Shown one piece after another: positions 10,385 to 23,005 of a DNA stretch of 64,000 nucleotides. Numbering within the stretch: the stretch's first letter is position 1; every line of letters starts with the position of its first letter. The position numbers and the translations under genes are program-made. Source of the stretch: Chamaecyparis obtusa (taxonomy: Eukaryota; Streptophyta; Pinopsida; Cupressales; Cupressaceae); the NCBI GenBank assembly GCA_027943335.1, contig BSBK01000876.1, positions 802,501 to 866,500 on the forward strand. Direction: 5' to 3'. The notes beneath the pieces are model-generated. The model was not told the DNA's origin, did not search any database, and saw only the letters and a list, made by a program, of their open reading frames with translations.

Positions 10385-13176
10385 AACCCACTTTTACATG
10401 TTGATTTTGATTATTTTTGGAGCTAACCCTTGTGCAGATTTGTTTGGAGATGAAAAACCTTAGATTTGAAAGATTTGATCATATCTCCCAAACGGCTTGG
10501 TGTTTTGGTCTAAATTTATTTTTTAAGGTTGGTGACATATCAAAGAAGCTCCAATTAGATTTTTAGAATTTTTGGAGTTGATTTGTATTTGTTATGATTT
10601 TTTATTGATTTTTCATAAAAAATCAATTTTTTACGCAAATCAGCATATTTTTTGGAAATTTTTACATTTCTAGAAATTTCTTGAAATTCTACAGGGGGTC
10701 CATTCACTATGTTTTTAATTTAGAAATCATATCATAGCTCATTTGGTCAATTTATAAAAACTAGTCTGTTTTGGTAAAATAGGTCTCTAGGGCACAAATG
10801 AAGAGATTTTTCTAAAAATTTTACAGTTTTGGAAATCTCTCTATTTTTTGATAGAGGTCTCTTTTCTGCATTTTGGGTTTAGGATCCGAATTCATGTGGT
10901 AAAAATTAGATCTTGTTGACTAGGTCAAATGCAAAAAAAATAAAATTTTGTGATGGGTATGCCCTTATTTTTCATTGTTCATTGCATGATATGAGTTATC
11001 ATTTGGATTATTTGCTGGTTATCATTGCTCCTAACAATTGATTTTCAGATCTAACTTTAGGGTTTGCATAAGTTGGATATACATTGCATATCTTGTTTGC
11101 TTGTTTTCTTGTCTTGTTCATTTGAAGGTGCTCTTGCTTTCATGGAAAATGCTTAAAGAAAAGCGTTGGACTTGAGGTACTTTGTTCCATCTCTACAACA
11201 TTTGAATTTTGGAATTAAAATTGAACCTCTCATGTGTTTGGCTTAAATATTTTACATGCTTTCATAGAACACATTTCAATTGATGCTCTTAATGAGACAT
11301 GAATGAACATAGATTTGCTTTCATACAAGTTTGTGTAAGTGAATGCTTGTGTTTAAATCTTAAGTAATTCTTGGTTCCAATATCAAATATCTCATTGAAT
11401 GATTGAGGTCATGGATTCATTCCTTGTTTACATAGGGAGTTAAATGCACCACTTTGTGGACTCACTCTATGTTTATTTGGAAAGTTAAATATTCCATTGT
11501 TTAACCCTTTTTCATTTGTGAGTAGTATTGATTAGCAGTCTTAGATTAGTTGTGATTGATCTAGATTGCTATCTTGGGTTATTTGACTCACTAATCTGTC
11601 GGCCCCTCATTTTTGCCCCGTGGTTGCAAGATCAGCACCACATTAAAGGGGAGGGGTCTACAGGAAAGAAGCGTTAGTTGCTCCACTAGGCAACCCTTTT
11701 GTGCTTTTTAGAACTCACTTGTTTTCTAAGGTGTGGACTCACTTTGAGTTGATGTGAAGAGTTAAATGTTCCACTTTTGGACTCACTTTGAGTTTGTGTG
11801 AAGGGTTAAGTGTTTTACTTTTTGGACTCACTTCACATTCTCTTGAAGGGTTAAATGTTCCACTTTTGGACTCGCTTCACATTCTCTTGAAGGGTTAAAT
11901 GTTTCACTTTTGGACTCACTTCACATTATCTTAAAGGGTTAAATGTTCCACTTTTGGACTCGCTAACACATTCTCTTGAAGGGTTAAATGTTCCACTTTT
12001 GGACTCGCTTCACATTATCTTAAAGGGTTAAATGTTCCACTTTTGGACTCACTTCACATTCACTTGAAGGGTTAAGTGTCCCACTTTTGGACTAACTTCA
12101 CATTTACTTTAAGAGTTAAGTGTTCCACCTTTAGTACTCTAAATACTTTTGATAGTGAATTACTTAGTTTTTATTTTTAGAAGGCCTGCTTGGGGACACA
12201 CCACCTCAAGGGTGACCTTAACTCTTATGTTCCAGCGGAGTATAAATATCGGGAGGTGAATCCAAAGACACCTCTCTTGGGAATTGAGTTTGATATCACT
12301 CTTGGCTAAGCCTCAAAGAAATTTATACCTTTGAGAAGTGAAGGAGGAGATTTGGGTTACTGTCTCCCCCCGGCTGTGCGATTTTGGATTCTTCTCATCT
12401 ATGAATTTGGGCCTCACGTACCTTGCGTATATCGAGGAATCCTTTTAGAAATCCATGTATATCCTTGTAGATAGCTTGATAAGGTGTTGTTGTGTTCTAA
12501 GTGCCTGCTAAAACATTGTCAAGAACATACACAAGTAGAACCTTTAAGGAGTAGAAATACTAAGTCACTATACTTGTTCATGTGCAAGGTTGCTTTGCCC
12601 CTTGCTCATTGTTTGAAGACAATTGCATGCTTGAACTCCTTGATTTTTGTCTTATGTTCTTGATAAAATGCTGGAAATCTATTCATGTGTCTGATTAAAC
12701 CACAAAACAACTAAATTCTTGAGTTGAAACACCCAACTTTTTTACAGCTTGCTCGATTTTCTATCTTGACATTAGAGACTTGTTTTGACTTTAAATCTCT
12801 GGTTTTTTCCCTCTAGGAATAGCATCAATTAGTTTACAAGGCCACTTTGGAAATAGTTGTCAAGTTAGCAGGTTATTCTTGGTGAGAAAGCTTATCTCTA
12901 GAATTGTTAGCTACATTCTTGGAGAATTTTAGTTCTCTTATTGTCCAAAATCACTTTCATTTAATCAATTTCAATTATATTTTGGCCTAGTCCAACCTCT
13001 TGATTCAAAAGTGCAAGGATATTCATCCTTTGACTTTAGCACCTCTTTGACAGTGTTTGTAAGGCCCCTTTATTTCTATCTTTTCATTTCATTTTGGACA
13101 ATAGAGAACTTTGATTATCCTAGTTTGGTGTTGAAACTTTGCGAGGTCACCCTATCATTAAGAATCTCTCTCTTTC
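10385..13176 (+). other. Gypsy-1 leader, non-coding, before gag
   Basis: A 2.8-kb leader between the primer site and the gag start, without a convincing gene. It has the 44-bp minisatellite at 11,735-12,135 and T-rich DNA elsewhere. A long leader is common in Tat-type elements. The corresponding gypsy-2 leader (40,447-42,817) is shorter and lacks the minisatellite. Confidence 0.7.
11735..12135 (+). repeat. 44-bp tandem repeat, nine units
   Basis: Units begin GGACTCRCTTCACATT, then TCTTGAAGGGTTAAATG and TTCCACTTTT. GGACT positions are 11,735, 11,779, 11,824, 11,868, 11,912, 11,956, 12,001, 12,045 and 12,089, a strict 44-45 bp period. The outer units have diverged most (ACTTTGAGTT on the left, TAACTTCACATTTAC on the right). 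It is specific to gypsy-1. Confidence 0.93.
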
Positions 13177-15915
13177 ATGTCAGTTACAACAAGGTACCAA
13201 ATCAATCAAGGGAAGCGACCCCCTATTGTCTTTAGCCAGTTACCACCAGTTAAGACTCATCAACAGCATAAGGGAAAAGGACCCCTTTTTGATCAATCTC
13301 CTAAGAGTGAATATGAGATTTGTTTTAATCCAAAAGGTAATCCTAGTGAATTGAGTACCTCTCTAGCACCCATTTCATCAAGTATGGACATGAGTTACAC
13401 CTTCACTCGACAACAAAGAGAAGCAATGAACCAGACTCTTGATGACATATTTCAACGGCATAGGGGTAACATAATGTCTGCTAGGTCTGCATATGCTATT
13501 CCACCTGGATCACCCCTGATCAACACAAGGTATCTTGATGCTCACCAACAAGATGAGAGACATCACCAACAAACTCACTCAGATTCAGGGTCACAACACG
13601 AAGACCAAAGCAATGAGTCTAGTGACCACCACATCAATGTAGCCAATGCAATCAGACAGTCAAGGCAACTTTCTCCACTTAGAGATACCTCTCAATATGC
13701 AAATATGAGATTGAAGAGCATTAAAAGGGAGAAGCAAGCCTATCTAGATGAACAAGCTACTAAAAAGGAGAAATTTAGACAACTAGAGGAAGAGGAACAT
13801 GCATTATTGGACATAAGGAAAAGAGTCACTCAAGAAGAAGAAGATAGACTCTATGCACAACAACTCCAAAACTGATTCAATGGGAGGGGTACTAATAGTG
13901 GGATCCACTCACCCCTATCTACTCCCTCACCAAGTCCTAGAAGAAGTTCAAGGATGCCCTCAAGATCCCCAAGTCCTAGAGGTAGAAGGACTTCAAGATA
14001 TGATCACCATAGGAGACAGTCACCTCCTAGACTTTCAAAGAAACCCTCCCAACGAGCACATCATGGCTCACAACATGGAGGAAGTTATGCAAACTTTGAT
14101 CATATAGACTTCATGGCTATTCAACAAGAACCTTCGTTTCAAGCCTACGTCGAAAGGTATGTGGAACAGAATAAAGATCAATTCTTAGAAAGTCTAATTA
14201 ATAAGGGTGCAAGAGTTCCCTTTGATTTTGATGTGGATAGAAAGGTAAAGAAGCAAGACCCATCCACAAATGAAGTGATCAAACAATTGCAAAGAGATGT
14301 GGACAACATGAGGGCTCCTAAGAGTACTTTCAACTTGGATTCTATTTGTCCCAATCCTATTGACAAGAGTGTGGTGTTGCTTGAGTTTCCTAAGAAAGTT
14401 GAGTTTCCAACCTATGACAAATATGATGGCGTTGGTGACCCTCATGACCATGTTAGATAGTTCTACATAATGAGCTTTTCTTTTCACCATGAAGACTCCT
14501 ACTTGATGAGATTATTCCCAAGGAGTCTCAAGGGTCAAGCCATGGAATGGTTTACTAACCTTACTCCTCTAGTTAAGACATTTAGAGAGCTTGTGGAAAG
14601 ATTTGTTCAACATTTTTCTTACAACTTATCAAGGTCGGTCACCATGCTTTATTTGTGAAAACTTAAACAAAATCAAGGAGAACCTTTTGTCACCTTCTTG
14701 CAAAGATGGAGACGGTTGTGCTCGAAGTAGCCTAGGACAATTCTTGAGGAGGAAAGTATAGACATCATTATGAGCAACTTAGTACCAGAATTAAGGTATG
14801 AAGTAAGGAAGATCCCATTTACTTCTTTTGATACCATGGTAGAAGTGGCATGTTGCATAGAGGATGTCCTAAAAGAACAAGGAATTTTGGCCAAAACAAC
14901 TAATAACAACAATGGCCAAAACAACAATAATAATGGTAATAAGGACAAAAAGAACTCCTATTGGAATAAGAATAAGCAAGCGGTCAATGATGGAGTTGTT
15001 GACTCATCACAACCTAAGAATGAAGGAGTTCTTAATCTCTCTAATGCAGTCCAAGCCATGAAGTTGCAAACATCTTCAACACAACAAGAAAATAAACCCA
15101 AGTATCAAGGGAGACCTAAAATAGAAAAAAGACAATTTACCAAACTTGGGGACTCCTATGCAGACATTTTCAAGATGTTAATTGCTCATAATTTGGCACA
15201 ACCTCAGGATCCTACAAAGTTTCACATACCGGATCCTAAACCTCATTGGTGGGATGAGAAGGCTTTCTATGTCTTTCACAATGGAATTGGACATGATATA
15301 GAAAATTGTTTTAAACTTAAGCATCTTGTCCAAGATCTTATTGAAAGTAGAAGATTACAAGTTGATGGTTTAACCACTAATGCAGATCAAAAAGCTTTTA
15401 AAGAACCCTTGCCCAAATATGAGAAAGGAGAGAATTCTAACAACAAGAACGACAAGGCTACTATCAACTACACCTACACAAATGCTGAAAATGTTATTAA
15501 TATGCTTGAAGTTGTTGATGATAATGTCAACATGATGAGAAGGAAAGACCCTTATGGATATGATGTGGATTCAACTCCTATGCCTGATGAAGGACCTATT
15601 GTGGTACTAAGAGGTCCTCACTCACGAAGGATGTCTCAACCCCTCAATGCAGTCACTAGGAGTCAGTCTCAAGCTCCCATTATTATTAGAGGTCCTAACT
15701 CTAGTAAGTCTAAGCAGCCAGTGTCAAAATGTGTTCTTCCTAAATATTTTGTTGGTCCTGAGTTGAATTATAATCTTGTTGACCAATTACAACATACACC
15801 AGCACATATTTCAATCTTTGAGCTTTTGGAATTGTCCCCTAAGCATAAGTGTGTCCTTGAGGATTCCTTGCGAGCGGCTAATGTCCCTAATGATATAGAT
15901 GTAGATCAATTCTAG
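13177..15915 (+). pseudogene. gag: Gypsy-1 gag
   Basis: Gag forms the particle that packages element RNA. The start ATG at 13,177 aligns with the gypsy-2 gag start. The first frame (13,177-13,875) is a charged N-terminal region ending in a coiled-coil-like stretch rich in E, K, Q and R. After a frameshift comes an Arg/Ser-rich part, then the capsid-like region ('MAIQQEPSFQAYVERYVEQ', then 'SYLMRLFPRSLKGQAMEWF') interrupted by TAG at 14,458 and TGA near 14,656. The last frame (14,770-15,915) ends with an Asn-rich stretch and the knuckle 'FHNGIGHDIENCFKLKHL', where the first Cys of the family's CX2HX4HX4C is lost. Five or more frames mean it is not functional. Confidence 0.88.
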
Positions 15916-15918
15916 AAT

Positions 15919-16694
15919 ATGGTCAACCACTTGGCTAGCCCTCACTACCTTACATTCTTAGAAGAAGATGACAAGTCATTAAGCCACCCACACAATTTGG
16001 CCCTTCATATAGAGGTTATGATCCACAAGACCCGTGTCAGGCACGTGTTGATAGATGGGGGTGCTGGGCTTAATATTTGTTCTTTGAGCTTATTGAAGGC
16101 CTTGGGTTATTTAGAAGAAGTCATTGACATAAGGAAGAAGATAACTATCAAGGCTTATGATGAAGCAGAACATAGTTCTAAAGGATTGGCTGTTCTTCCT
16201 ATCCGAATTGGTCCTGTAGAGAAAGATATTTTGTTTTAGATTGTTGATGTCAGTCCTTGGCTTACAATATTTTGTTGGGTAGACCTTGGATACATGAGAT
16301 GCAAGTAGTCCCATCTACGTATCATCAGTGTGTGAAGTTCCCTTACAATGGAGTAGAAGTTTGCATACCCAGGGATAGCACATTGTCAGTCAACATAATT
16401 TCAGTAGGGTCTCACATTCCTTTGAATAGGGAGGTTGACACTTTTGATACTACATTTCAACAATGCAAAGACAAATTCAAAGCCATGGATCTTGGCATGG
16501 GGGATTACAAAATTGATTCATTCACAAAATTTCCAATTTCCCCTAGGTCTTATGGCAAACCTTCTCAAGATATGAAACCCTCATCTTCAGCCATGACATT
16601 GTTTGACAAGTTTGTAGAATCCTCAATTCCAATTCAAGAGGAAAAAGAAGAGGTTGTCGTTAGGGACTGGATTTACCAAGAGGAGAAATACTGA
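15919..16694 (+). pseudogene. Gypsy-1 aspartic protease region
   Basis: This is the retropepsin-like domain that would cleave the gag-pol precursor. The active-site loop reads LIDGGAGLNICSL, with DGG in place of the usual DTG/DSG, a form seen in Tat-like elements. The C-terminal half has '[11 protein letters not shown]', the conserved flap-side LLGRPW motif. A TAG at 16,237-16,239 separates the halves, and the same TAG is present in gypsy-2 and in the 46.7-48.4 kb fragment. The part past the LLGRPW motif is a linker with no recognised domain. Confidence 0.85.
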
Positions 16695-17847
16695 CATAAT
16701 GAGGATTTTTTACCTTCCCCTCTAGCTTATGGGAGAGGGTATACATTGGTCAAGAATATGGGTTATCCAGGACATGGTCCCCTTAGTCATCGGTTGGATG
16801 CCAAAGCTGAACCTCTTAACCATGCCCTTTTTGGACGAAGGAATGTGTCAACAGTTGGCTTAGGTTTTGCAAATAAGAAATAGAAAAGTGTCCCGGTCTT
16901 AGCTGCGATGGACAGTGACAATGACTCAGACTACACACCTAATCTCTCTAATCAGCAAGACATGTCTGATGATTGGGTGCCTTCAACAAATATCCTTTGG
17001 GCAGATTCAAAAGATTTGACAATTGATAGTCCTACTATCCCAGCTATGACAGATAGTGACTATATGAATGCTAGATTGACAATGGAAAGTGTTACTATCC
17101 TAGCTGCGACAGATAGTAACAATGCTAGTGCTAGAGAAAGGGAAACCTTTCCTAACCTTGAGGCTTCTACATCATGAGGCCCAAATAATGATTCAGAGAT
17201 AGACTCACATGAGTTCGAATGGGACTCACTTTCAGATGCAACAGTTGATTTGGACATGGATGTTGTCCATACTTATAGTACTCAACCTGATGTGACCAAC
17301 GAGCCTAGTGTAGGACTAGAGGATTGGAATCCTTGAATTGCCTTAGTGGATGACACTTTGTTTGGTAGGACAAATCCTGATTCGGGTATCTTAGAAGGAG
17401 ACTTGATGAATCCCAATTGTATGGTCACCAGAGATAACACCTTCCACATACACAATGTTGAACTAGTCATTGACCTACCCCTTGTTCATTTCCACCTAAT
17501 TGATTGGCCTCAACATTACCAAGAGCCTCAGCTCTTAAACTTTTAGAATGACTATGAAATTGCCTGTTATCTAAATGCTCTTGAACCCGTAGGTTCTTCC
17601 ACCAGTGAACCAATAACAAGTATGACAGAGCCTGATATTAAGTACCTCAGTCTAAAAATAAAAGAAAAATAAAAAAAGGTTTGATGGCGAAAACCACTTT
17701 GTGGAGGTGTAAGAACCCAAAATAGTAAAAATAATTGACGTAACCAAGGGTGAAAACCTCTTTGAGGCACCTAAGGATGGGGTACTTAATAACTTGCCAA
17801 GTTACTTCTAAGATAGGTCATCAGTTCTCATTGAGCCCACACAATCA
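16695..17847 (+). pseudogene. Gypsy-1 acidic linker between protease and RT
   Basis: A region aligned to 35,850-36,990 of gypsy-2, rich in Asp, Ser and Asn ('MDSDNDSDYTPNLSNQQDM', then 'DDWVPSTNILWADS'). Gypsy-1 carries an extra near-duplicate of a 'PAMTDSDYMNARLTMES' / 'LAATDSNNASARERE' segment that gypsy-2 lacks. No enzymatic motif is present. Stops (TGA near 17,175, TGA near 17,333 and TAG at 17,544) break it. Confidence 0.65.
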
Positions 17848-18879
17848 GTGAATTTGAATATAGAAGAGGCTCCCCAAGTAGTGCACCTAGCTCAGTCTCT
17901 ATTAGTTGAAGAAAAAGAGGCATATACAAAGTTTTTGCAAAAGAAGAAAATCAACTTTTCTTGGACATATTCCGATATGCTAGGGCTTGACACTAATCTT
18001 ATTATGCATCATCTATCTATAGCTCTAGGAATAAAACAGATCAAACAAAGGTTGAGGAAAATGCACCCTCACATAGCTCTTCTTGTTAAAGCTTAATTAG
18101 AAAAGCTCTTACGCGCATGATTCATTCGAGCTATTGACTATGCTGAGTGGATCTCCAATATTGTTCTAGTTTCAAAACATGATGGGTCCATTCGTATTTG
18201 CATAGACTTCAGAGACCTCAAAAAAGCATGCCCAAAGGATGACTTTCCACTCCCAAACATAGACATGATAGTGGATATGACGGCGGGTTATGAGATATAC
18301 TCCTTAATGGATGGGTTTTCTAGATATAACCAGACAAAAATAGCTCTTGAAGATCAAGAGAAAACAACTTTCACATGTGCATGGGGAACCTATTGTTGGA
18401 ACATCATGCCATTTGGCCTAAAGAATGTAGGAGCAACATACCAACGAGCTATGACCACAATTTTTCATGATATGATGCATAAGAACATGGAAGATTATGT
18501 GGATGATACCTTGGCTAAATCTAGGAAACGGGATACACACCTCGATGATTTGGAAGTGATTCTAGATCGCATGGAACAGTTTCAACTTAGATTGAATCCA
18601 AAAAAGTGTGCATTTGGAGTTACCTCTGGTAAACTTCTAGGATTCATAATTTCAACAAAAGGAATAGAGGTTGATCCTGAAAAGGTCCAAGCTATCTTAG
18701 ATATACCACCTCCAAAGAACATAAGTCAAAAGAGAAGTCTTCAAGGACGACTCCAATCTATATGGAGGTTTATTTCACAACTTGCAGATAGAGCACAACC
18801 TTTCAATAAAACATTTCATAAGGGAGTCACATGTGTGTGGAATGAGGATTTCCAAAAGAGCCTTGATCAAATAAAATAG
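17848..18879 (+). pseudogene. pol: Gypsy-1 reverse transcriptase
   Basis: RT copies element RNA to DNA in the cytoplasmic particle. The frame begins with the conserved RT lead-in ('APQVVHLAQSLLVEEKEAY'). After TAA at 18,094 and TGA near 18,118 it resumes through 'FRDLKKACPKDDFPLPNID'. It then stays open over the palm domain: 'YSLMDGFSRYNQTKIA' (first catalytic Asp), 'MPFGLKNVGATYQRAM', 'MEDYVDDTLAKS' (YVDD catalytic pair) and 'GFIISTKGIEVDPEK'. All three catalytic Asp are present. Gypsy-2 has GAA and CGA-type codons at the two upstream stops. The best-preserved part is 18,265-18,879. Confidence 0.92.
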
Positions 18880-18882
18880 TAT

Positions 18883-19330
18883 TTGGCTAATCCTCCAATT
18901 TTGATGCCTCCTATTCCAGGGAAACCATTGATTTTGTACATTTTAGCAATAGAGTCTTCCTTGGGGGCATTGTTGGCTCAATTAGATGACACTGGGAAAG
19001 AAAGGGCCATATACTATATCAGTCGTACTCTAGTATCTTATGAGATCAATTATAATAACATTGAGAAGTCTTGTCTTGCAGTAGTGTTTTCTTCCCAAAA
19101 GTTGCGACACTATATGCTTGCTCATACTATACATTTGGTTGCAAAAATTGATCCTCTTAAGTACTTGCTTAGTAAGGCTGCCCTCACGGGTAGACTTGCT
19201 AAGTGGATGATGATTTTATCTAAGTTTGATATAGAGTACATTGAGAGAAAGGCCATAAAAGGGCAAGCTATTGTTGATCAATTAGCTAATTTTCCTGTTA
19301 AGGATAGTGTGCTTATTCAGGTAGAGTTCC
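18883..19330 (+). pseudogene. pol: Gypsy-1 RNase H (pol-type)
   Basis: This domain degrades the RNA strand of the RNA-DNA hybrid. Visible blocks are 'PLILYILAIESSLGALLAQ' (the usual first catalytic Asp position reads E-S-S here instead of D-A-S), 'RAIYYISRTL', 'IEKSCLAVVFSSQKLRHYM' and 'TGRLAKWMMILSKFDIEY'. It continues without interruption into the second RNase H. It is separated from RT only by TAG at 18,877-18,879. Confidence 0.88.
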
Positions 19331-19360
19331 TAGATGAACACATTCTATACATGACCACTC

Positions 19361-19740
19361 GCACTTGGAAGATGTTCTTTGATGGTTCCAACATGCAAAA
19401 TGGATCAGGTGTGGGAGTATTGTTTGTTTCTCCTCATGGGTATAATATACCAAAATCCTACAAACTTTTATTCCCATGTACAAACAATATTGCAGAATAT
19501 GAAGCATTAACCAATGGATTGAAACTAGCTATAGAATGGAACATAATAGAGTTGCATGTCTTTGGGGATTCACAATTAATTATCAACCAAGTCAATAAGG
19601 AGTATCAAACCAAAGATGATAAATTGATACCTTACAAAAAGATGGTTGATTCATTGAGATGTTACTTTACCTTTGTGACATTTCAATAGATCCCTAGAGC
19701 AGAAAACAAAGCTACAGATGCTATGGATACATTAGCTTCA
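19361..19740 (+). pseudogene. Gypsy-1 second (archaeal-like) RNase H
   Basis: A second RNase H follows the first, as in Tat/Ogre/Retand gypsy elements. It has 'TWKMFFDGSNMQNGSGVGV' (first Asp), 'FPCTNNIAEYEALTNGLK' (catalytic Glu region), 'ELHVFGDSQLIINQVN' (second Asp) and a C-terminal end at 'AMDTLASLLQLE'. The catalytic acids at these three positions are present. A TAG at 19,687 cuts it where gypsy-2 has CAA. This dual arrangement is the strongest lineage marker in the window. Confidence 0.85.
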
Positions 19741-20035
19741 CTCCTACAGTTGGAACACCATGAATCTAGATTTGAATTCTTGGTGGAAGAGCTACACCAC
19801 CCCATATTTGACTCATTTGAAAGCAATGTCATTTGTACCCTTGTCACACATGAGTCTTCCCGCTATGGTGCTATCTATTCATATCTACATGATGGCATCA
19901 TCCCTAACACTTTCAACTATTCTAAATGCTGAAACCTCATCCGTAATGCCTCTCGTCACACCCTTATCTTTGGTGATTTATATAGGAGGGGTTTAGATGG
20001 GACACTTCTTAGGTGCTTGGAAAAGGAGGAATCAA

Positions 20036-21120
20036 ACCAAGCATTAGTTGACATAGGGCATTTTTGGTGGACACTCTAATGGTCTTTCCATGGCCTGAAA
20101 GTTTCTTAGGGTGGGGTATTACTGGCCCACAATGCAAACTGATGCAGTAGCTTTCTCTAAATCTTGTGAGAAATGTCAAAAACATGGAAACCTGATTCAT
20201 GCTCCAGGGAGAGAGCTAATTCCTTCTATTTCTCATTGGCCATTTCAGCACTGGGCCTTTGACCTTGTTGGGAAAATTCACCCCAACTCATTAGGTGGAC
20301 ATAAGTTTATCATCACAGCTATTGATTATTTCATGAAATGGGTAGAGGCAGTCCCTCTTTCTATTTCCTCAGGGAAAATAGTTTCCCTATTTATTCTGAA
20401 TCATATTATTTGTCGATTTGGAGTACCTTTTGAGATTATTACTCATAATAGAGGTCAATTCAAGAACAAGGACCTAAAGCATTTATGCAAGAAGTTTAAA
20501 ATTAAGCAACATTGGTCTTCCATCTATTTTCCATAGGGAAACGGATAGGCAGAAGCCTCTAATAAAACCATTCTTAAAATCTTTCATAGAACAATACACA
20601 AGAATGGTAGGGATTGGCACTTACAAATCAATCCGGCACTATGGGCCTATAGAACTAGCATTCGTACACCTACAGGAGCTACTCCTTTTTCTCTTACCTA
20701 TGGCGTTGAAGTAGTGTTGCCTTTAGAAGTAGAGATACCTTCACTTAGAATCTCTCTCAAAGGTTTGATTATAGATGAGGATTATCGTGCCATGAGGTTA
20801 CAAGAACTAGAACTTCTAGATGAGAAGCGTAAGGCTTCCTTTGATCACATGAGAGTATATCAGAAGCATATGTCCAAAGCATTCAACAAGAAGGTTTTCC
20901 CTAGGGAATTTCAGATAGGTGATCTTGTTTTGAGAGAGAACCCTAAGAATCAACAGAACAGAGAACAAAAGGGCAAGTTCGAACCTAATTGGCTTGGACC
21001 ATACATTATTACAGCAGCTTTTGGTACAGGTGCATATTTACTATCGAATGAAGATGGAGAATAGCTCCTGAGCCATCAACATTTTGCACCTAAAGAAGTT
21101 CTATCCTTGATGCCCGTTCT
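20036..21120 (+). pseudogene. Gypsy-1 integrase
   Basis: Integrase joins the DNA copy to the host chromosome. The N-terminal zinc finger survives only in its second half ('SCEKCQKHGNL'); the His pair region is frameshifted. In the core the first Asp is present ('WAFDLVGKI') but the second is His ('IITHNRGQF'); the Glu ('AEASNKT') follows two TAG stops at 20,534 and 20,546. The C-terminal part keeps the GPY/F module ('FEPNWLGPYIITAAFGTGAY'). The last frame ends at TAG 21,062, where gypsy-2 has CAG. It cannot be catalytically active. Confidence 0.88.
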
Positions 21121-21566
21121 GTCTAGGGGCATCCTTTGTACATATCTTATATGATCCTGAAAAAATACCAAAAAAAAAATTGATATATGATGCTGAAAAA
21201 ATCCTAAAAAGTATAAAAAGTCCTGAAAAAATACCAAAAAATAAAAAAAGTCAAAAATTCAAAAAAAAAAAGAAAAAGTGCCTTGGTGAAAACCTGGAAA
21301 TAGGTGCCTTGGTAGCAAAAATACAAAAAAATGAAAAAAAAAGAGAAAAATTGCAATAAATCCAAGTGGTGAAAACCTGGAAATAGGCCCTACTTGAGGC
21401 CTTTGCACTCCTATTTGTTAGCATGCGTCCTCGACACTTAGCCTTTCTCCATCATGCCTTGACCTTATTTGACTTGGTCTGGAATTGGTCTTTGTCTTTG
21501 TCTAAGGGGCATACCTGTTAGCATAGGTCTTTTAGGTGCGTTTGTCTCTTGGGGCATTTCACAACA

Positions 21567-21636
21567 GGTGTTTTTCAACACCACCCCAAAATAGTGTTTT
21601 TCAACACTACCCTTGCGTCGAGTGTTTCTTAACACT
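21567..21636 (+). promoter_or_regulatory. Three tandem small RNA hairpins in gypsy-1 tail
   Basis: GGTGTTTTTCAACACC (21,567-21,582), AGTGTTTTTCAACACT (21,593-21,608) and AGTGTTTCTTAACACT (21,621-21,636) each fold into a 6-bp stem with a 4-base pyrimidine-rich loop. Gypsy-2 keeps three at the same place (32,044-32,110 on the minus strand). The first stem differs by G-C versus A-T, a compensatory change. The function is unknown; packaging, dimerisation or 3' end formation are possible roles. Confidence 0.7.
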
Positions 21637-22850
21637 TATCAAATGTCTTACCCTACAGTCTAGTATGATGCAATATTTCTCATTTGTAGATGCGATAACC
21701 AGAGTCTGACTCTATGAGCAACACACATGCACTTAAACAATCAACTTGTTGCGATATGTTGACTTTATTTTTCTTTGTGTGCTGTCTATGAGGATTTCTT
21801 TGATGAGTGGTCTCTCCCTGAGAAGTTTTCGATGATGCATAGCTAGAAGACTGAGGGTATGAGAACATGTTTTATTTCTTTATCTGCTTGTGGGTATATT
21901 TTTTTGATCCTAACAGTCATAAGCATTTATGCTGGTCTTACTCGACACTATGGATTGACAAGGTATTATCCTTGACTATTTTACGAGTGCATGCTTCTAG
22001 CTATCCTGACTTTCATGTGTCTTGATACAAGCATAATCTTGCCATATCAAAATTTAGGTGATCTCACTACATTAGTCATCTTGACCTCCATGTCTTTGAT
22101 GCCTAGGTGAGATTTCCACATTTCTATCTAATAAAGATCATATTCATATCCACATAGTTATGCTAGTGTGCATTGTATGATCTTACGACGCTACCAATAA
22201 TGCTCGATGATGATAATTAGATATCTATAAGCGTTGTGACCTTGCAAGTCAACCACTTTCATAGTAGCTTGCATTTTTAGGTTCATCATAGTTTAATTTT
22301 TGCATCTTGCATATGGAGAGAGCTCTTCTTTTTATTATCTACGGACTAGTTGGTCAATTGTGCTCATTTTCTAATTCTTCTTGATCATATCTTTCATTTC
22401 TGGTCTTTCATGTCACATCATTTTCTATCCATTTTCAGACTTGAAATCAAAATCTGAGTCGCATTTCCAAGATTTCTCATTCTTCTATGTAGTTGACTGA
22501 CCTTTTGAGGCATAATTCTTCGATCTTTGATGGAATTTCTTCCTTTCCATGTCTTCAAAACTGCTAGTCTTTCATTCACCCCTTTCACTTCCTCTCTCTG
22601 AGGTTTGATATAATCTTTATCCTATATCTTTTTCAGTCAAACCTCGTCAACCTGGGGCATATCTTCACTATTTGATGGTTATCCTATCATGCTCCATCCT
22701 TCGATTATGATTTATTGTGACTTGATCAGGTTTATCAATTTGTTGTTCTCCTCTATCTGATTTCGATTTCAATTGTGAGGGCGCAGTACCTATCAGCTTT
22801 ATTCTTTGATTCATCTTTATCATTCAGTTCAGCTTGAGATTCTTATTTTG

Positions 22851-23005
22851 AGACTTGATTATCACCTAGCAGCGACGGTGGTGATTTTGTCTTTCAATTT
22901 TTATCTCCTATTTTTTAGACTTGATTATTGCCTAGCAGCGATGACGATAGTTTTGTCTAAGGCTTGATTTGCACCTAGCAGCGATGATGTTGGTCTTGTC
23001 TTTCA
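22851..23005 (+). repeat. Short tandem repeat around CACCTAGCAGCGA
   Basis: Three units share 'GACTTGATTATCACCTAGCAG', then CGAYGRYG and TTTTGTCTTTCA. CCTAGCAGCGA occurs at about 22,865, 22,933 and 22,976. Gypsy-2 has no clear array at the matching place. Confidence 0.6.
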
